Positions 38,461-46,048 of a stretch of 64,000 nt of DNA are shown here, piece by piece. The first letter of the stretch is position 1, and each line of letters begins with the position of its first letter. A program made the position numbers and the translations under genes. Source of the DNA: Brevundimonas sp. AJA228-03 (lineage in GTDB: Bacteria; Pseudomonadota; Alphaproteobacteria; Caulobacterales; Caulobacteraceae); NCBI RefSeq assembly GCF_017795885.1, contig NZ_CP059297.1, positions 2,547,001 to 2,611,000 on the forward strand, read 5' to 3'. Below the pieces are notes generated by a model. The model saw nothing but the letters and a program-made list of their open reading frames with translations. It had not been told where the DNA came from and ran no database searches.

Positions 38461-38949
38461 GTGATCAAGTGGGCCCTTGCCCCTGTCGTCGATACGAACA
38501 CGCGCCTGCTGATTCTGGGCAGCCTGCCGGGCGATGCCTCGCTGGCGGCAGGGCAGTATTACGCGCATCCCCGGAACGCCTTCTGGCGGCTGCTGGGTCA
38601 GATCGTGGATCGGGACCTCCCCGGCCTCACCTATCCTGACCGGCTCGTCGCCCTGAAGACGGCCGGCATCGGCCTTTGGGACGTCATTGCCGGAGGTGAA
38701 CGCAAGGGTAGCCTCGACGCGGCGATCCGGAATGCCGAGGCCGCCAATCTGAAGGCGCTAATCGCCACCTTGCCGGCACTCCGTGCTGTGGGATTCAATG
38801 GAGCGTTGGCGGCACACACCGGACGACGGCTGCTGGGCGAGCGATCCGGCCTGACCCTGATCGACCTGCCCTCATCCAGCCCGGCCCACGCCCGGCCGTT
38901 CGAGGAAAAGGCAGCGGTCTGGAACCGGCTGGGGATGACGCTGCGGTAA
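38461..38949 (+). CDS. UDG-superfamily glycosylase, probable DNA-deoxyinosine glycosylase
   Basis: A 162-residue protein of the Mug/family-6 type that would remove deaminated bases such as hypoxanthine. It has LILGSLPGDASLAAGQYYA followed by HPRNAFWRLLG, then GIGLWDVI, and the C-terminal LPSSSPAHAR. The GTG at 38461 is favoured; an in-frame ATG at 38410 lies inside purB. It probably shares the purB transcript. Mug and the hypoxanthine-DNA glycosylase group are hard to separate without alignment. Confidence 0.8.
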   Translation: MIKWALAPVVDTNTRLLILGSLPGDASLAAGQYYAHPRNAFWRLLGQIVDRDLPGLTYPDRLVALKTAGIGLWDVIAGGERKGSLDAAIRNAEAANLKALIATLPALRAVGFNGALAAHTGRRLLGERSGLTLIDLPSSSPAHARPFEEKAAVWNRLGMTLR

Positions 38950-39055
38950 CCTGTCGCGCCGGAAATCGTGATCGGGCAGGCATCCTTTGGGTCGCCCAGC
39001 CGTCTCTATCCCCGGAACCGCGACCCAAGCGGCCATCCCTCAGGAGAAGACGCCC

Positions 39056-39676
39056 ATGAACCCCCGCATTCTGACCCTTACCGTCGCCTCGGCCGCCCTG
39101 CTGGCTGTCGCCGCCTGCAACAAGCCGACCGAGACGGCCCCTGCGGCCGACGCGACCGCGACCGATACCGCCGCCATGGCACCCGCCACCACGGACCCCG
39201 TCGTCGGCGGCGCGTCCATGAGCCCCACCGACACCATCGTCACCAATGCCGCCAAGGCGTCCAACCTGACCACCCTCGTCAGCGCCGTCCAGGCCGCCGG
39301 CCTGGCCGAAACCCTGTCGGGCCCCGGACCTTTCACGGTCTTCGCCCCCGACAATGCCGCCTTCGAGAAGATTCCCGCCGCGACGCGCGAATCGCTGATG
39401 GCCCCCGCCGGCAAGGCGGACCTGACCGGCATCCTGACCTATCACGTCGTACCGGGTCGCCTCACCGCCGCCGATCTGGCCGCCCAGGCCACCGCCGGCG
39501 GCGGCACGGCCGAGCTGACCACCGTTCAGGGTGGCACGCTGAAGGTCACGGTCAATGCCGACGGCTCGGTCACCCTGACCGACGCGGCAGGCGGCACCTC
39601 GAAGGTGACCCAGGCCGATGTGCTCCAGTCCAATGGCGTCGTGCACGTCATCGATACCGTCGTGATGCCGGGTTGA
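39056..39676 (+). CDS. Fasciclin-domain lipoprotein
   Basis: A 206-residue exported protein with one FAS1 domain. The ATG at 39056 has AGGAGA upstream. The signal ends in a lipobox (AVAAC), followed by a low-complexity Thr/Ala linker to about 65. The FAS1 H1 and H2 blocks are visible as GPGPFTVFAPDNAAFEKIP and LTYHVVPGRLTAADL, with a final VVHVIDTVVMP. FAS1 domains mediate adhesion or matrix contacts. The terminator at 39773-39804 ends this transcript. Confidence 0.9.
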   Translation: MNPRILTLTVASAALLAVAACNKPTETAPAADATATDTAAMAPATTDPVVGGASMSPTDTIVTNAAKASNLTTLVSAVQAAGLAETLSGPGPFTVFAPDNAAFEKIPAATRESLMAPAGKADLTGILTYHVVPGRLTAADLAAQATAGGGTAELTTVQGGTLKVTVNADGSVTLTDAAGGTSKVTQADVLQSNGVVHVIDTVVMPG

Positions 39677-39772
39677 TCTTTCCGGTGAACCTTTCGCGTG
39701 GTCCCGCATTCTGAAGGGGCGTCAACACGCGAAATCGTCGGGTGAGGCTATCCCCCCAGCCCCCGATAGTGG

Positions 39773-39804
39773 AAGGGCCGCAGATCCCCCGCTGCGGCCC
39801 TTTT
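39773..39804 (+). terminator. Rho-independent terminator after the first fasciclin gene
   Basis: AGGGCCGCAG pairs with CTGCGGCCCT across an 8-nt loop, followed by TTTT and further T-rich sequence on the plus strand. Confidence 0.85.
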
Positions 39805-39930
39805 GCGTTTCTGCCAGCCCTGGTCGAATATGGATATTTCTTAATCTTTTCTGCCGCATCCGGCCAGTCAGACGCACAGTAGCTGCCCTGAACCGCCCGA
39901 TCGTCGAGGCGGTCTTTCAGGAGAAGATCG

Positions 39931-40500
39931 ATGCTTCGTCGTCTTGCTATCTCGTCCGCCTGCGCCCTGTCCTTCTGCGGCCTCGTGGCTTCGGCCCTGC
40001 CGGCCAGTGCCCATGATCGCCCGCGCGCGCAATCGACTCACCATGCCCCGGCCATGACCCTGGTGGCGGTCGCCGCCGCCAATCCCGACTTCTCGACCCT
40101 GGTCAGCGCCGTCCAGGCGGCGCGGCTGGTCGATACGCTTTCCGGGCCCGGCCCCTTCACCGTCTTTGCGCCGACCAACGATGCCTTCGAGACCCTGCCC
40201 GATGGCACGGTCCAGAGCCTGGTCCAGCCGTCACGCCGCGCCGACCTGCAACGCATCCTGACGTATCATGTCGTCGCCGGCCGGATCAGCGCAGCCGATC
40301 TGGCCACAGCCGTGCGTGTGGGTGGAGGGTCCGCCACTCTGACCACGGTCGAGGGCGGCCGGCTCACGGCGGTCGACGCGGGCCGCCGCCGGCTGAGACT
40401 GCATGATGCCGCCGGAGAGAGCTTCTGGATCACCGCGACCGACGTCAACGCCGCAAACGGCGTGATTCATGTGATCGACGGCGTGATGTCCCCGCATTGA
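39931..40500 (+). CDS. Fasciclin-domain secreted protein
   Basis: A 189-residue paralogue of the preceding fasciclin gene. It has a cleavable signal (ASALPASA-HD) and no lipobox, so it is probably released or soluble in the periplasm. The FAS1 blocks are GPGPFTVFAPTNDAFETLP and LTYHVVAGRISAADL, then GVIHVIDGVM. Its own promoter is likely in the 250-bp gap after the upstream terminator. A GC-rich hairpin with a T-rich tail at 40517-40544 probably ends the transcript. Confidence 0.9.
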   Translation: MLRRLAISSACALSFCGLVASALPASAHDRPRAQSTHHAPAMTLVAVAAANPDFSTLVSAVQAARLVDTLSGPGPFTVFAPTNDAFETLPDGTVQSLVQPSRRADLQRILTYHVVAGRISAADLATAVRVGGGSATLTTVEGGRLTAVDAGRRRLRLHDAAGESFWITATDVNAANGVIHVIDGVMSPH

Positions 40501-40516
40501 GCGGCCGGCGGGTTAC

Positions 40517-40544
40517 AGGGGCCGTCCCGGACGGCCCCTTCTTT
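40517..40544 (+). terminator. Hairpin terminator between the second fasciclin gene and the zeta-subunit gene
   Basis: GGGGCCGTCC pairs with GGACGGCCCC, followed by TTCTTT on the plus strand. The two flanking genes converge here, so it may serve both directions. Confidence 0.65.
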
Positions 40545-40549
40545 CCGGA

Positions 40550-40873
40550 CTATTCGCCGCCCCGGACCTGATCCCGTGCCATGGAGGCCAGTTCGTCCAT
40601 CTTGGAGCGAATCTCGCCCTCGGACACCGTCAATCCGGAACCCTTGATGTCGCCCGCGATCTTGCGGAACACATCCTCGTCTCCCGGCTGCTCGAAGTCG
40701 GCGCGCACGACGGCCTTGGCGTAGTCTTCCGACGACTCGGCCGAGAGGCCCATCTTCTCGGCCGCCCACAGGCCCAGAAGCTTGTTCCGGCGGGCCATGG
40801 CCCGGAATTCCTGGTCCTGATCGAGTGCGAACTTGGACTCGAAGCCCTTTTCCCGATCGTTGAAGGTCGTCAT
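40550..40873 (-). CDS. F1-ATPase inhibitor zeta subunit (DUF1476)
   Basis: A 107-residue helical protein of the DUF1476 family. In Paracoccus and relatives this family is the zeta subunit, which blocks reverse rotation of the F1-ATPase. It shows the conserved start FNDREKGFESKFALDQD, then RRNKLLGLWAAEKMG and DEDVFRKIAGDI. It is specific to Alphaproteobacteria, which supports the taxonomic call. No other ATP synthase gene is nearby. Confidence 0.92.
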   Translation of the reverse strand: MTTFNDREKGFESKFALDQDQEFRAMARRNKLLGLWAAEKMGLSAESSEDYAKAVVRADFEQPGDEDVFRKIAGDIKGSGLTVSEGEIRSKMDELASMARDQVRGGE

Positions 40874-41172
40874 CAGTCGTCAATCGCTCCGTCGCGGGAT
40901 CAAAGACAGGACGTCCCGCGCCGGTGATCTACAGCCGCGCGCCGCTCGAAGGCAACGGATAACGCCTCGCATTGCGCTCGCCCGTCGCGGGAAGATCGCG
41001 GCTGTGTCCCCGCTGCGCCGTCTCGCCCGGCCGTTTGTGTCGCATCCGGAATTCCGTTAAGGGACGCGCGACCCATTCCCCGCCTGGCTCGAGACAGAAT
41101 CACGCCGCCCAGACGTCCTCTGGCAGCGTTATTTGCGTTTCCAGCGACGCATCCATCCCGTCAGGGACCCCG
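40874..41172. other. Non-coding gap upstream of purC
   Basis: About 300 bp separate the divergent zeta-subunit and purC starts and must hold both promoters. One GAATC site (41097-41101) is visible. No riboswitch or small gene could be recognised. Confidence 0.4.
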
Positions 41173-41934
41173 ATGATGAATTCGAAGCGCAAGAAGATCT
41201 ACGAAGGCAAGGCCAAGATCCTGTACGAGGGTCCCGAGCCCGGCACCCTGATCCAGTATTTCAAGGACGACGCCACCGCCTTCAACGCCCAGAAGAAGGC
41301 CACGCTGGAGGGCAAGGGCGTCATCAACAACCGCATCAGCGAGTTCGTGATGAGCCGCCTGAACGGCATCGGCGTCACCAACCACTTCATCAAGCGGCTG
41401 AACCTGCGCGAGCAGTTGATCCGCGAGGTCGAGATCATCCCGCTGGAGGTGGTGTGCAGGAACATCGTCGCCGGATCGCTGGCCACGCGCCTGGGCCAGG
41501 AAGAGGGCACGCCCCTGCCCCGCTCCATCATCGAATTCTACTACAAAAAGGATGAGCTCAACGATCCGATGGTGACCGAGGAGCACATCACCGCCTTCAA
41601 CTGGGCCAACACCCAGGAGATCGACGACATCCTGGCCACCACCGTGCGGGTGAACGACTATCTGTGCGGCATGTTCGGTGCCGTCGGCATCACCCTGGTG
41701 GACTTCAAGATCGAGTTCGGCCGGGTGTGGGAGAACGACTTCAGCCGCGTCATCCTGGCCGACGAGATCAGCCCGGACTCCTGCCGCCTGTGGGATACGG
41801 CGACCGGCGAGAAGATGGACAAGGACCGCTTCCGCCGCGACCTGGGCCAGGTCATCGAGAACTACACCGAGGTCGCGCGTCGTCTCGGGATCATGAAGGA
41901 CATGCCGACCGTCATCCAGGGGGGACTGCACTGA
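41173..41934 (+). CDS. purC: SAICAR synthetase
   Basis: PurC joins aspartate to CAIR in purine synthesis. The start is one of the two adjacent ATGs at 41173 and 41176, with AGGGA upstream; the longer frame has no homology. The 253-residue product has [13 protein letters not shown], the [20 protein letters not shown] block and [10 protein letters not shown] with [12 protein letters not shown]. It begins a run of overlapping genes: its TGA overlaps the next ATG (TGATG) by 1 nt. Confidence 0.96.
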   Translation: MMNSKRKKIYEGKAKILYEGPEPGTLIQYFKDDATAFNAQKKATLEGKGVINNRISEFVMSRLNGIGVTNHFIKRLNLREQLIREVEIIPLEVVCRNIVAGSLATRLGQEEGTPLPRSIIEFYYKKDELNDPMVTEEHITAFNWANTQEIDDILATTVRVNDYLCGMFGAVGITLVDFKIEFGRVWENDFSRVILADEISPDSCRLWDTATGEKMDKDRFRRDLGQVIENYTEVARRLGIMKDMPTVIQGGLH

Positions 41935-42146
41935 TGGCGGACAACGGCGGCGTTCGAGAGGAGGCTGCGGAGTTTCGTATGCCCATCGACCTGAACACCA
42001 CCAGCCGCTTTCGGCGAGTCGGCGGGATCGGCCCGGCCTACGAGGTCATGGCAGTCGAGGGCGATCGCGTCCGCGCGCGCATGATCGATTCCGATGATGA
42101 ATTCGACTATCCGCTCGCTGACGCCGAAATCGATCCGAAGCCCTGA
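41934..42146 (+). CDS. Small ORF coupled to purC and vapD; candidate VapD partner
   Basis: A 70-residue acidic protein of unknown family, fitted between purC and vapD with 1-nt TGATG overlaps on both sides. An internal ATG at 41979 has a good GGAG 6 nt upstream and would give a 55-residue form starting MPIDLNTTSRF. The sequence (GPAYEVMAVEGDRVRARM, then an acidic tail) suggests a small beta-rich domain. Its position directly before a VapD ribonuclease suggests an antitoxin role like VapX, but no sequence similarity supports that here. Confidence 0.6.
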   Translation: MADNGGVREEAAEFRMPIDLNTTSRFRRVGGIGPAYEVMAVEGDRVRARMIDSDDEFDYPLADAEIDPKP

Positions 42147-42430
42147 TGTTCGCGATCACTTTCGATCTGGATATCGACGAAACGGCGATCAACCATCCGT
42201 CCGGTTTGCGCCAGGCCTATCGCGAGGTCGAACGCACCCTGAAACGCTATGAGTTCTTCCGCGTGCAGCAGAGCGTGTTCATGACGGAGCTGGAAGACCT
42301 CGCGAACCTCACCTCGGCGATGACCGCGCTGAAGGCCATGCCCTGGTTCGGAAACTCGGTGAAGGACATCCGAGCGTTCCGGGTCGAGCAGTGGTCAGAC
42401 TTCACTCCCTTCATGAAGAGCAATCGATGA
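42146..42430 (+). CDS. vapD: VapD-family endoribonuclease
   Basis: A 94-residue protein with the Cas2-like ferredoxin fold of VapD. It has FAITFDLDI at the N terminus, with the candidate catalytic Asp in FDL. It continues with AYREVERTLKRYEFFRVQQ, then SVFM, and ends with NSVKDIRAFRVEQWSDF and TPFMK. These blocks are close to the Helicobacter and Haemophilus VapD pattern as I remember it. VapD proteins cleave RNA and can act as toxins. Its TGA overlaps the purS ATG (ATGA), so it is translated within the purine operon. Confidence 0.88.
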   Translation: MFAITFDLDIDETAINHPSGLRQAYREVERTLKRYEFFRVQQSVFMTELEDLANLTSAMTALKAMPWFGNSVKDIRAFRVEQWSDFTPFMKSNR

Positions 42431-42660
42431 AAGTCCGTGTCCATATCTTCCTGAAGCCCGGCGTGCTGGACGTGCAGGGCAAGGCCGTCGAAGGCGCGCT
42501 GAAGGGCCTCGGCTGGGCCGGTGTGTCGAACGCGCGGGTCGGCAAGTTGATCGAGCTGGACCTGGACGGCGTGGACGACCCCGCCGCCGAGGCGAAGAAG
42601 ATGTGCGAGACCCTGCTGGCCAATACGGTGATCGAAAGCTATCGGATCGAGCTGGCCTAG
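42427..42660 (+). CDS. purS: Phosphoribosylformylglycinamidine synthase subunit PurS
   Basis: PurS is the small subunit that bridges PurQ and PurL in FGAM synthase. The 77-residue product has the typical VRVHIFLKPGVLDVQGKAV start, then KGLGWAGVSNARVGKLIEL and CETLLANTVIESYRIEL. The ATG overlaps the vapD stop. Its partners purQ and purL are downstream but separated by unrelated genes. Confidence 0.95.
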   Translation: MKVRVHIFLKPGVLDVQGKAVEGALKGLGWAGVSNARVGKLIELDLDGVDDPAAEAKKMCETLLANTVIESYRIELA

Positions 42661-42719
42661 GACCGCAACTGCGATCCCGGCCGGCCGTTCTGGACAGACG
42701 ATTCTCCAAGGAGCGACGA

Positions 42720-43184
42720 ATGGCCTTCACCCTGACCTCGAACGACTTTCAGGACGGCGACACCCTGCCGGACGCGCAGGTGCAGTCGAAGGGCAACACC
42801 TCGCCCCACCTGGCCTGGTCCGACGCACCCGAAGGCACGAAGTCCTTCGCCATCACCGTCTTCGATCCCGACGCCCCGACGGGGTCCGGATTCTGGCACT
42901 GGACCGTCGCCAACATCCCGGCCGACGTCCGCGAAATCCCGGCGGCCGGGCCTGTGCCGGCCGGAGCGGTCGAGGGACGCACCGACTATGGCGCACCCGG
43001 CTTCGGCGGGGCCGCCCCGCCGCCCGGCCACGGCCCGCACCGCTATGTCTTCACCGTCTTCGCCGTCGATACCGAGCGGCTGGAGGTCACGCCCGAAAAC
43101 TCCGGAGCGATCTTCGGCTTCAACCTGCATTTTCACACGCTCGCCAGGGCGTCGATCACGGCGACCTGGGAGAACAAGGGCTGA
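42720..43184 (+). CDS. YbhB/YbcL family (PEBP-like) protein
   Basis: A 154-residue cytoplasmic protein of the phosphatidylethanolamine-binding-protein fold. The ATG at 42720 has AAGGAG upstream. Key blocks are SPHLAWSDAPEGTKSFAI, TVFDPDAPTGSGFWHW with the DPDAP pocket, and HGPHRYVFTVFAVD. The biochemical role of bacterial members is not settled. It lies 60 bp after purS in the same direction. Confidence 0.9.
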   Translation: MAFTLTSNDFQDGDTLPDAQVQSKGNTSPHLAWSDAPEGTKSFAITVFDPDAPTGSGFWHWTVANIPADVREIPAAGPVPAGAVEGRTDYGAPGFGGAAPPPGHGPHRYVFTVFAVDTERLEVTPENSGAIFGFNLHFHTLARASITATWENKG

Positions 43185-43219
43185 TTGGGCCGAGGCGGAA
43201 AAGCTGTTACGGTGACGGC

Positions 43220-43450
43220 ATGGCCGGAACGACAAACGATCTGATCTACGAGGTCCTGAAGGCCGTACAGCGCGACGTCTCGGTGGTGCGCAATGACGTC
43301 AACGACCTGAAGCATCAGATGAATGCCGTTCGAACACATCTGACGGCCATCCAGCAGGATGTGGGCAATATCTACAATCGGCTGGGCCATCTCGAAGATC
43401 GGGTCGACCGCATCGAAGTCAGGCTGGGTCTGGTCGAACCCGCCCACTGA
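43220..43450 (+). CDS. Small coiled-coil protein
   Basis: A 76-residue protein without a signal peptide. Heptad-like spacing of Val, Leu and Ile through residues 8-70 (VLKAVQRDVSVVRNDVNDL, later IYNRLGHLEDRVDRIEVRL) indicates one long coiled coil. It is probably a dimer or trimer. It lies between the PEBP gene and purQ with 34 bp to purQ. No function can be assigned. Confidence 0.72.
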   Translation: MAGTTNDLIYEVLKAVQRDVSVVRNDVNDLKHQMNAVRTHLTAIQQDVGNIYNRLGHLEDRVDRIEVRLGLVEPAH

Positions 43451-43483
43451 CATTCGGTCCGAACCCTGCTAGACGCCCGCGCC

Positions 43484-44146
43484 ATGAGCGCAGCCGTCAT
43501 CGTCTTTCCCGGATCCAATTGCGACCGCGACTGCAAGGTCGCGATCGAACGCTCCACCCACGAACGCGTCGAGATGGTCTGGCACCAGGAGACGAGCCTG
43601 CCCGATGGGCTGGACCTGATCGTCCTGCCGGGCGGTTTTTCCTATGGCGACTACCTGCGCTGCGGGGCCATGGCGGCACAGTCGCCGGTGATGCAAGCCG
43701 TCAGGAAGGCCGCAGACGACGGGGTCGCCGTTCTGGGCATCTGCAACGGATTCCAGATCCTGTGCGAAGCCGGGATGCTGCCGGGCGCGCTGTTGCGCAA
43801 CGCCGGGCTGAAATACGTCTGCAAGCCGATCAGCCTGGAGGTTACCAACGGCCAGACCCGTTTCACCGCCGGCTATCAGGGCCAGCGCGAGGTCGTGATG
43901 ACCCAGGGCAATGGCGACGGAAACTACTTCGCCGACGCCGAAACCCTGGCCCGCATCGAAGGCGAGGGTCAGGTCGTGTTTCGTTATATCGACAATCCCA
44001 ACGGCTCGGTCGGAGACATCGCCGGCCTTCAGAACGCGCGCGGCAATGTGCTGGGCATGATGCCCCACCCGGACCGCGCCTTCGAGGCCGAACTGGGCTC
44101 GGCCGACGGCGCGGTCCTGTTCAGATCGATCTACGCGGCCGCCTAG
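43484..44146 (+). CDS. purQ: Phosphoribosylformylglycinamidine synthase subunit PurQ
   Basis: PurQ is the glutaminase that supplies ammonia to PurL. The 220-residue class I amidotransferase has [13 protein letters not shown], the oxyanion [15 protein letters not shown], the nucleophile Cys in [13 protein letters not shown], and the catalytic His in [10 protein letters not shown]. The stop TAG shares CTA/TAG bases with the stop of the convergent small gene. Confidence 0.96.
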   Translation: MSAAVIVFPGSNCDRDCKVAIERSTHERVEMVWHQETSLPDGLDLIVLPGGFSYGDYLRCGAMAAQSPVMQAVRKAADDGVAVLGICNGFQILCEAGMLPGALLRNAGLKYVCKPISLEVTNGQTRFTAGYQGQREVVMTQGNGDGNYFADAETLARIEGEGQVVFRYIDNPNGSVGDIAGLQNARGNVLGMMPHPDRAFEAELGSADGAVLFRSIYAAA

Positions 44147-44367
44147 ATCGAGGGATCGCCCTGGACGGCGGTGTCGCGGTCGACGGGGTCCTCGTCGCCC
44201 TCGCCTTCGTTTTCATCCTCGTCGGGCGTGACGATGCCGCCGGGATCGCGCTGGGCGGCCAGTTCGCGGGCACCGACACCGAGGCCCTGCTCCATGGCCA
44301 GATTGGCCTCGACGTCGCTCGTCTCGAAATGAGGTTTTTCGATTGGGGTTCCGGATTCGTCAGCCAT
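44143..44367 (-). CDS. Small acidic protein convergent with purQ
   Basis: A 74-residue, strongly acidic protein. The ATG at 44367 has AGGAGA 6 nt upstream, which supports it over the longer frame. The middle is [19 protein letters not shown], and the last third is Glu/Asp-rich with [11 protein letters not shown]. No family is recognised; it is probably intrinsically disordered. Its stop codon overlaps the purQ stop on the opposite strand through the palindrome CTAG. Confidence 0.65.
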   Translation of the reverse strand: MADESGTPIEKPHFETSDVEANLAMEQGLGVGARELAAQRDPGGIVTPDEDENEGEGDEDPVDRDTAVQGDPSI

Positions 44368-44511
44368 GTCGGTCTCCTGTTGGTGCACCGGAACAACCGC
44401 GACCGGGCCGCGCGGTTCCGCCACACGATTCCGGTGAACGATCCTGCGACCTGCGCGTAAAGTGGGCTGGAATGCTGAAGCCGGGCTTCGGCGACTGAGT
44501 CGAGACCGTCC

Positions 44512-45321
44512 ATGTCCTCCATCGTCAGGGCCACGCCCGCCCAGAAGACCCGCCGCCTGATCGTGCTGGCCGCCGCCGCCTTCGCCGTCGTCGCCGGTCA
44601 GCTCCAGCAGTTCGGGAACATCGGCCAGAGCCCGGCCCAGTTCTCGGCCGACAGCGATGCGAGCCTGCGGGTCGTCGGCTGGGCCTTTGCCATCTGGGGG
44701 CCGATCTATCTGGGCCTGATCGCCTATGCGATCCGCCAGGCCCTGCCGCAGACGGGCGAGAGCGAGATGATCAATCGCTTCGGCTGGCCGTCCATCCTGG
44801 CCCTCCTCGGCATCGGGAGCTGGATCATCGCTGCGGCGATCGATGCCGAGGTGGCGACCATCGTGCTGATCTTCGGTTCCCTGAGCGTGCTGATCATTCC
44901 CTTGCTGACGAACGCCGGGCTGATTCGAGGCCTGTCGCGCGGGGACCGCGACCGCTGGCTGGTGGCCTGGCCGCTGGGTGCGCTGGCTGGCTGGCTGACG
45001 ATCGCCTCGCCGGTCAATCTGCTGACCGTGGCCACCGGCAACGGAGACCTGCCCACCGCCCTGGCTCCGACGGTCTGGGCGCTGATCGCCGTGGTGGCCG
45101 TGGCCGCCTTCGCCCTGTTCGTCACCTGGGCGACGCGGCTGCTGGCCTATCCCCTGCCCGTAGCCTGGGGCCTGCTCGGCGTGTTCGTCGCGGAACAGGA
45201 CAAGGGCAATGCGACGCTGTCATCCGGGGCGCTGGCAGCGAGCCTGATCGTCCTGGGCGGGGCGCTATGGATCACGCTCGGCCTTCGCCGCGGGACGACG
45301 CACGCCGGGGTGGAAGCGTAG
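44512..45321 (+). CDS. TspO/MBR-like multi-pass membrane protein
   Basis: A 269-residue protein with about eight hydrophobic segments. The segment VGWAFAIWGPIYLGLIAYA resembles the Trp-rich motif of larger TspO-related proteins. TspO proteins bind porphyrins and sense light or oxygen in some Alphaproteobacteria, but this one is longer than classical TspO (about 160 residues), so the assignment is tentative. It has no obvious operon partner. Confidence 0.55.
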   Translation: MSSIVRATPAQKTRRLIVLAAAAFAVVAGQLQQFGNIGQSPAQFSADSDASLRVVGWAFAIWGPIYLGLIAYAIRQALPQTGESEMINRFGWPSILALLGIGSWIIAAAIDAEVATIVLIFGSLSVLIIPLLTNAGLIRGLSRGDRDRWLVAWPLGALAGWLTIASPVNLLTVATGNGDLPTALAPTVWALIAVVAVAAFALFVTWATRLLAYPLPVAWGLLGVFVAEQDKGNATLSSGALAASLIVLGGALWITLGLRRGTTHAGVEA

Positions 45322-45334
45322 CAGACGGTTGGGC

Positions 45335-45721
45335 TCAGGCGGCGCGGATGTCGGTCCGACTGAAATCATCACCTTTGAAGAGGAGCGGCTCGCCCGACGT
45401 CTTCGACAAGGCATAGGCGAAACAATCGCCGAAATTCAGCGCCGCCGGATGCCGGCTTCTTCCGAAGCGGACCATCGCCTCACAGGCAACCGTCATCTGA
45501 TCCTGATCGACCCCCACGACAACCAGCCGGTAGTCGGCGCGCAGATGATCGATGATCGGCCGGGCATCATACCCCAGCCTTCGAGTCAGGACCGACACGA
45601 TTTCAAGAACGGTCGCGGTGCTGATGAGCCGTGTCGAGGATGTGCGGATCGAGGCATCGAACGCCCTCGCCTCGGGCTCATTCTGGATGATGGCGATGAG
45701 CGCCGACGTATCGATCACCAT
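45335..45721 (-). CDS. vapC: PIN-domain toxin VapC
   Basis: A 128-residue PIN-domain RNase. It has the first acidic residue in [11 protein letters not shown], Glu in ATVLEIVSVL, and the C-terminal NFGDCFAYALSK pair, all typical VapC metal ligands. The likely substrate is tRNA or rRNA. Its start overlaps the antitoxin stop by 1 nt. It lies tail-to-tail with the TspO-like gene. Confidence 0.9.
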   Translation of the reverse strand: MVIDTSALIAIIQNEPEARAFDASIRTSSTRLISTATVLEIVSVLTRRLGYDARPIIDHLRADYRLVVVGVDQDQMTVACEAMVRFGRSRHPAALNFGDCFAYALSKTSGEPLLFKGDDFSRTDIRAA

Positions 45722-45981
45722 CAGATCGGCTCACCGCCGTCACCATACATTTCGGCCTCGATCTCCCGGACAGAGGGACCTCGCGCCTTCGGCAGGCTGG
45801 CGAGGTAAGCAAACAGGGCCTCGCGCTTTCTTTCCTGCTCCTCCGCCTGATCGTCGGCGGTCAGCGCCTGCCACTTGTCTTCCAGCGCCCGGTCGATGGC
45901 CTCCGTCACGCCAACGCCCATCCGCGCCGCCACAGCGCGGGCCTTGCGTTCGGTTTCGACGCGTTTGATGCTGAGGCCCAT
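45721..45981 (-). CDS. vapB: VapB-type antitoxin
   Basis: An 86-residue partner of the adjacent VapC. The ATG at 45981 ([16 protein letters not shown]) is chosen because homology to Rv0623-type (PSK-like) antitoxins begins there. The N-terminal half includes [15 protein letters not shown], and the C-terminal part would wrap the toxin. The start codon lies at the edge of a perfect 13-bp palindrome, the probable autoregulatory operator. Confidence 0.87.
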   Translation of the reverse strand: MGLSIKRVETERKARAVAARMGVGVTEAIDRALEDKWQALTADDQAEEQERKREALFAYLASLPKARGPSVREIEAEMYGDGGEPI

Positions 45982-46010
45982 TCTAGAACTCCGAACTGGA
46001 GTTCTAGAAT
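45980..46010. promoter_or_regulatory. Palindromic operator of vapBC
   Basis: ATTCTAGAACTCC (45980-45992) and GGAGTTCTAGAAT (45998-46010) are perfect inverted repeats around GAACT. It overlaps the vapB start codon, and its right edge is 39 bp before the purL ATG on the other strand. Autorepression by the VapBC complex is the usual arrangement. Confidence 0.85.
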
Positions 46011-46048
46011 ATAGCGTATCGGTCCGACGCCCGCTAGAAGCCCCTCCC

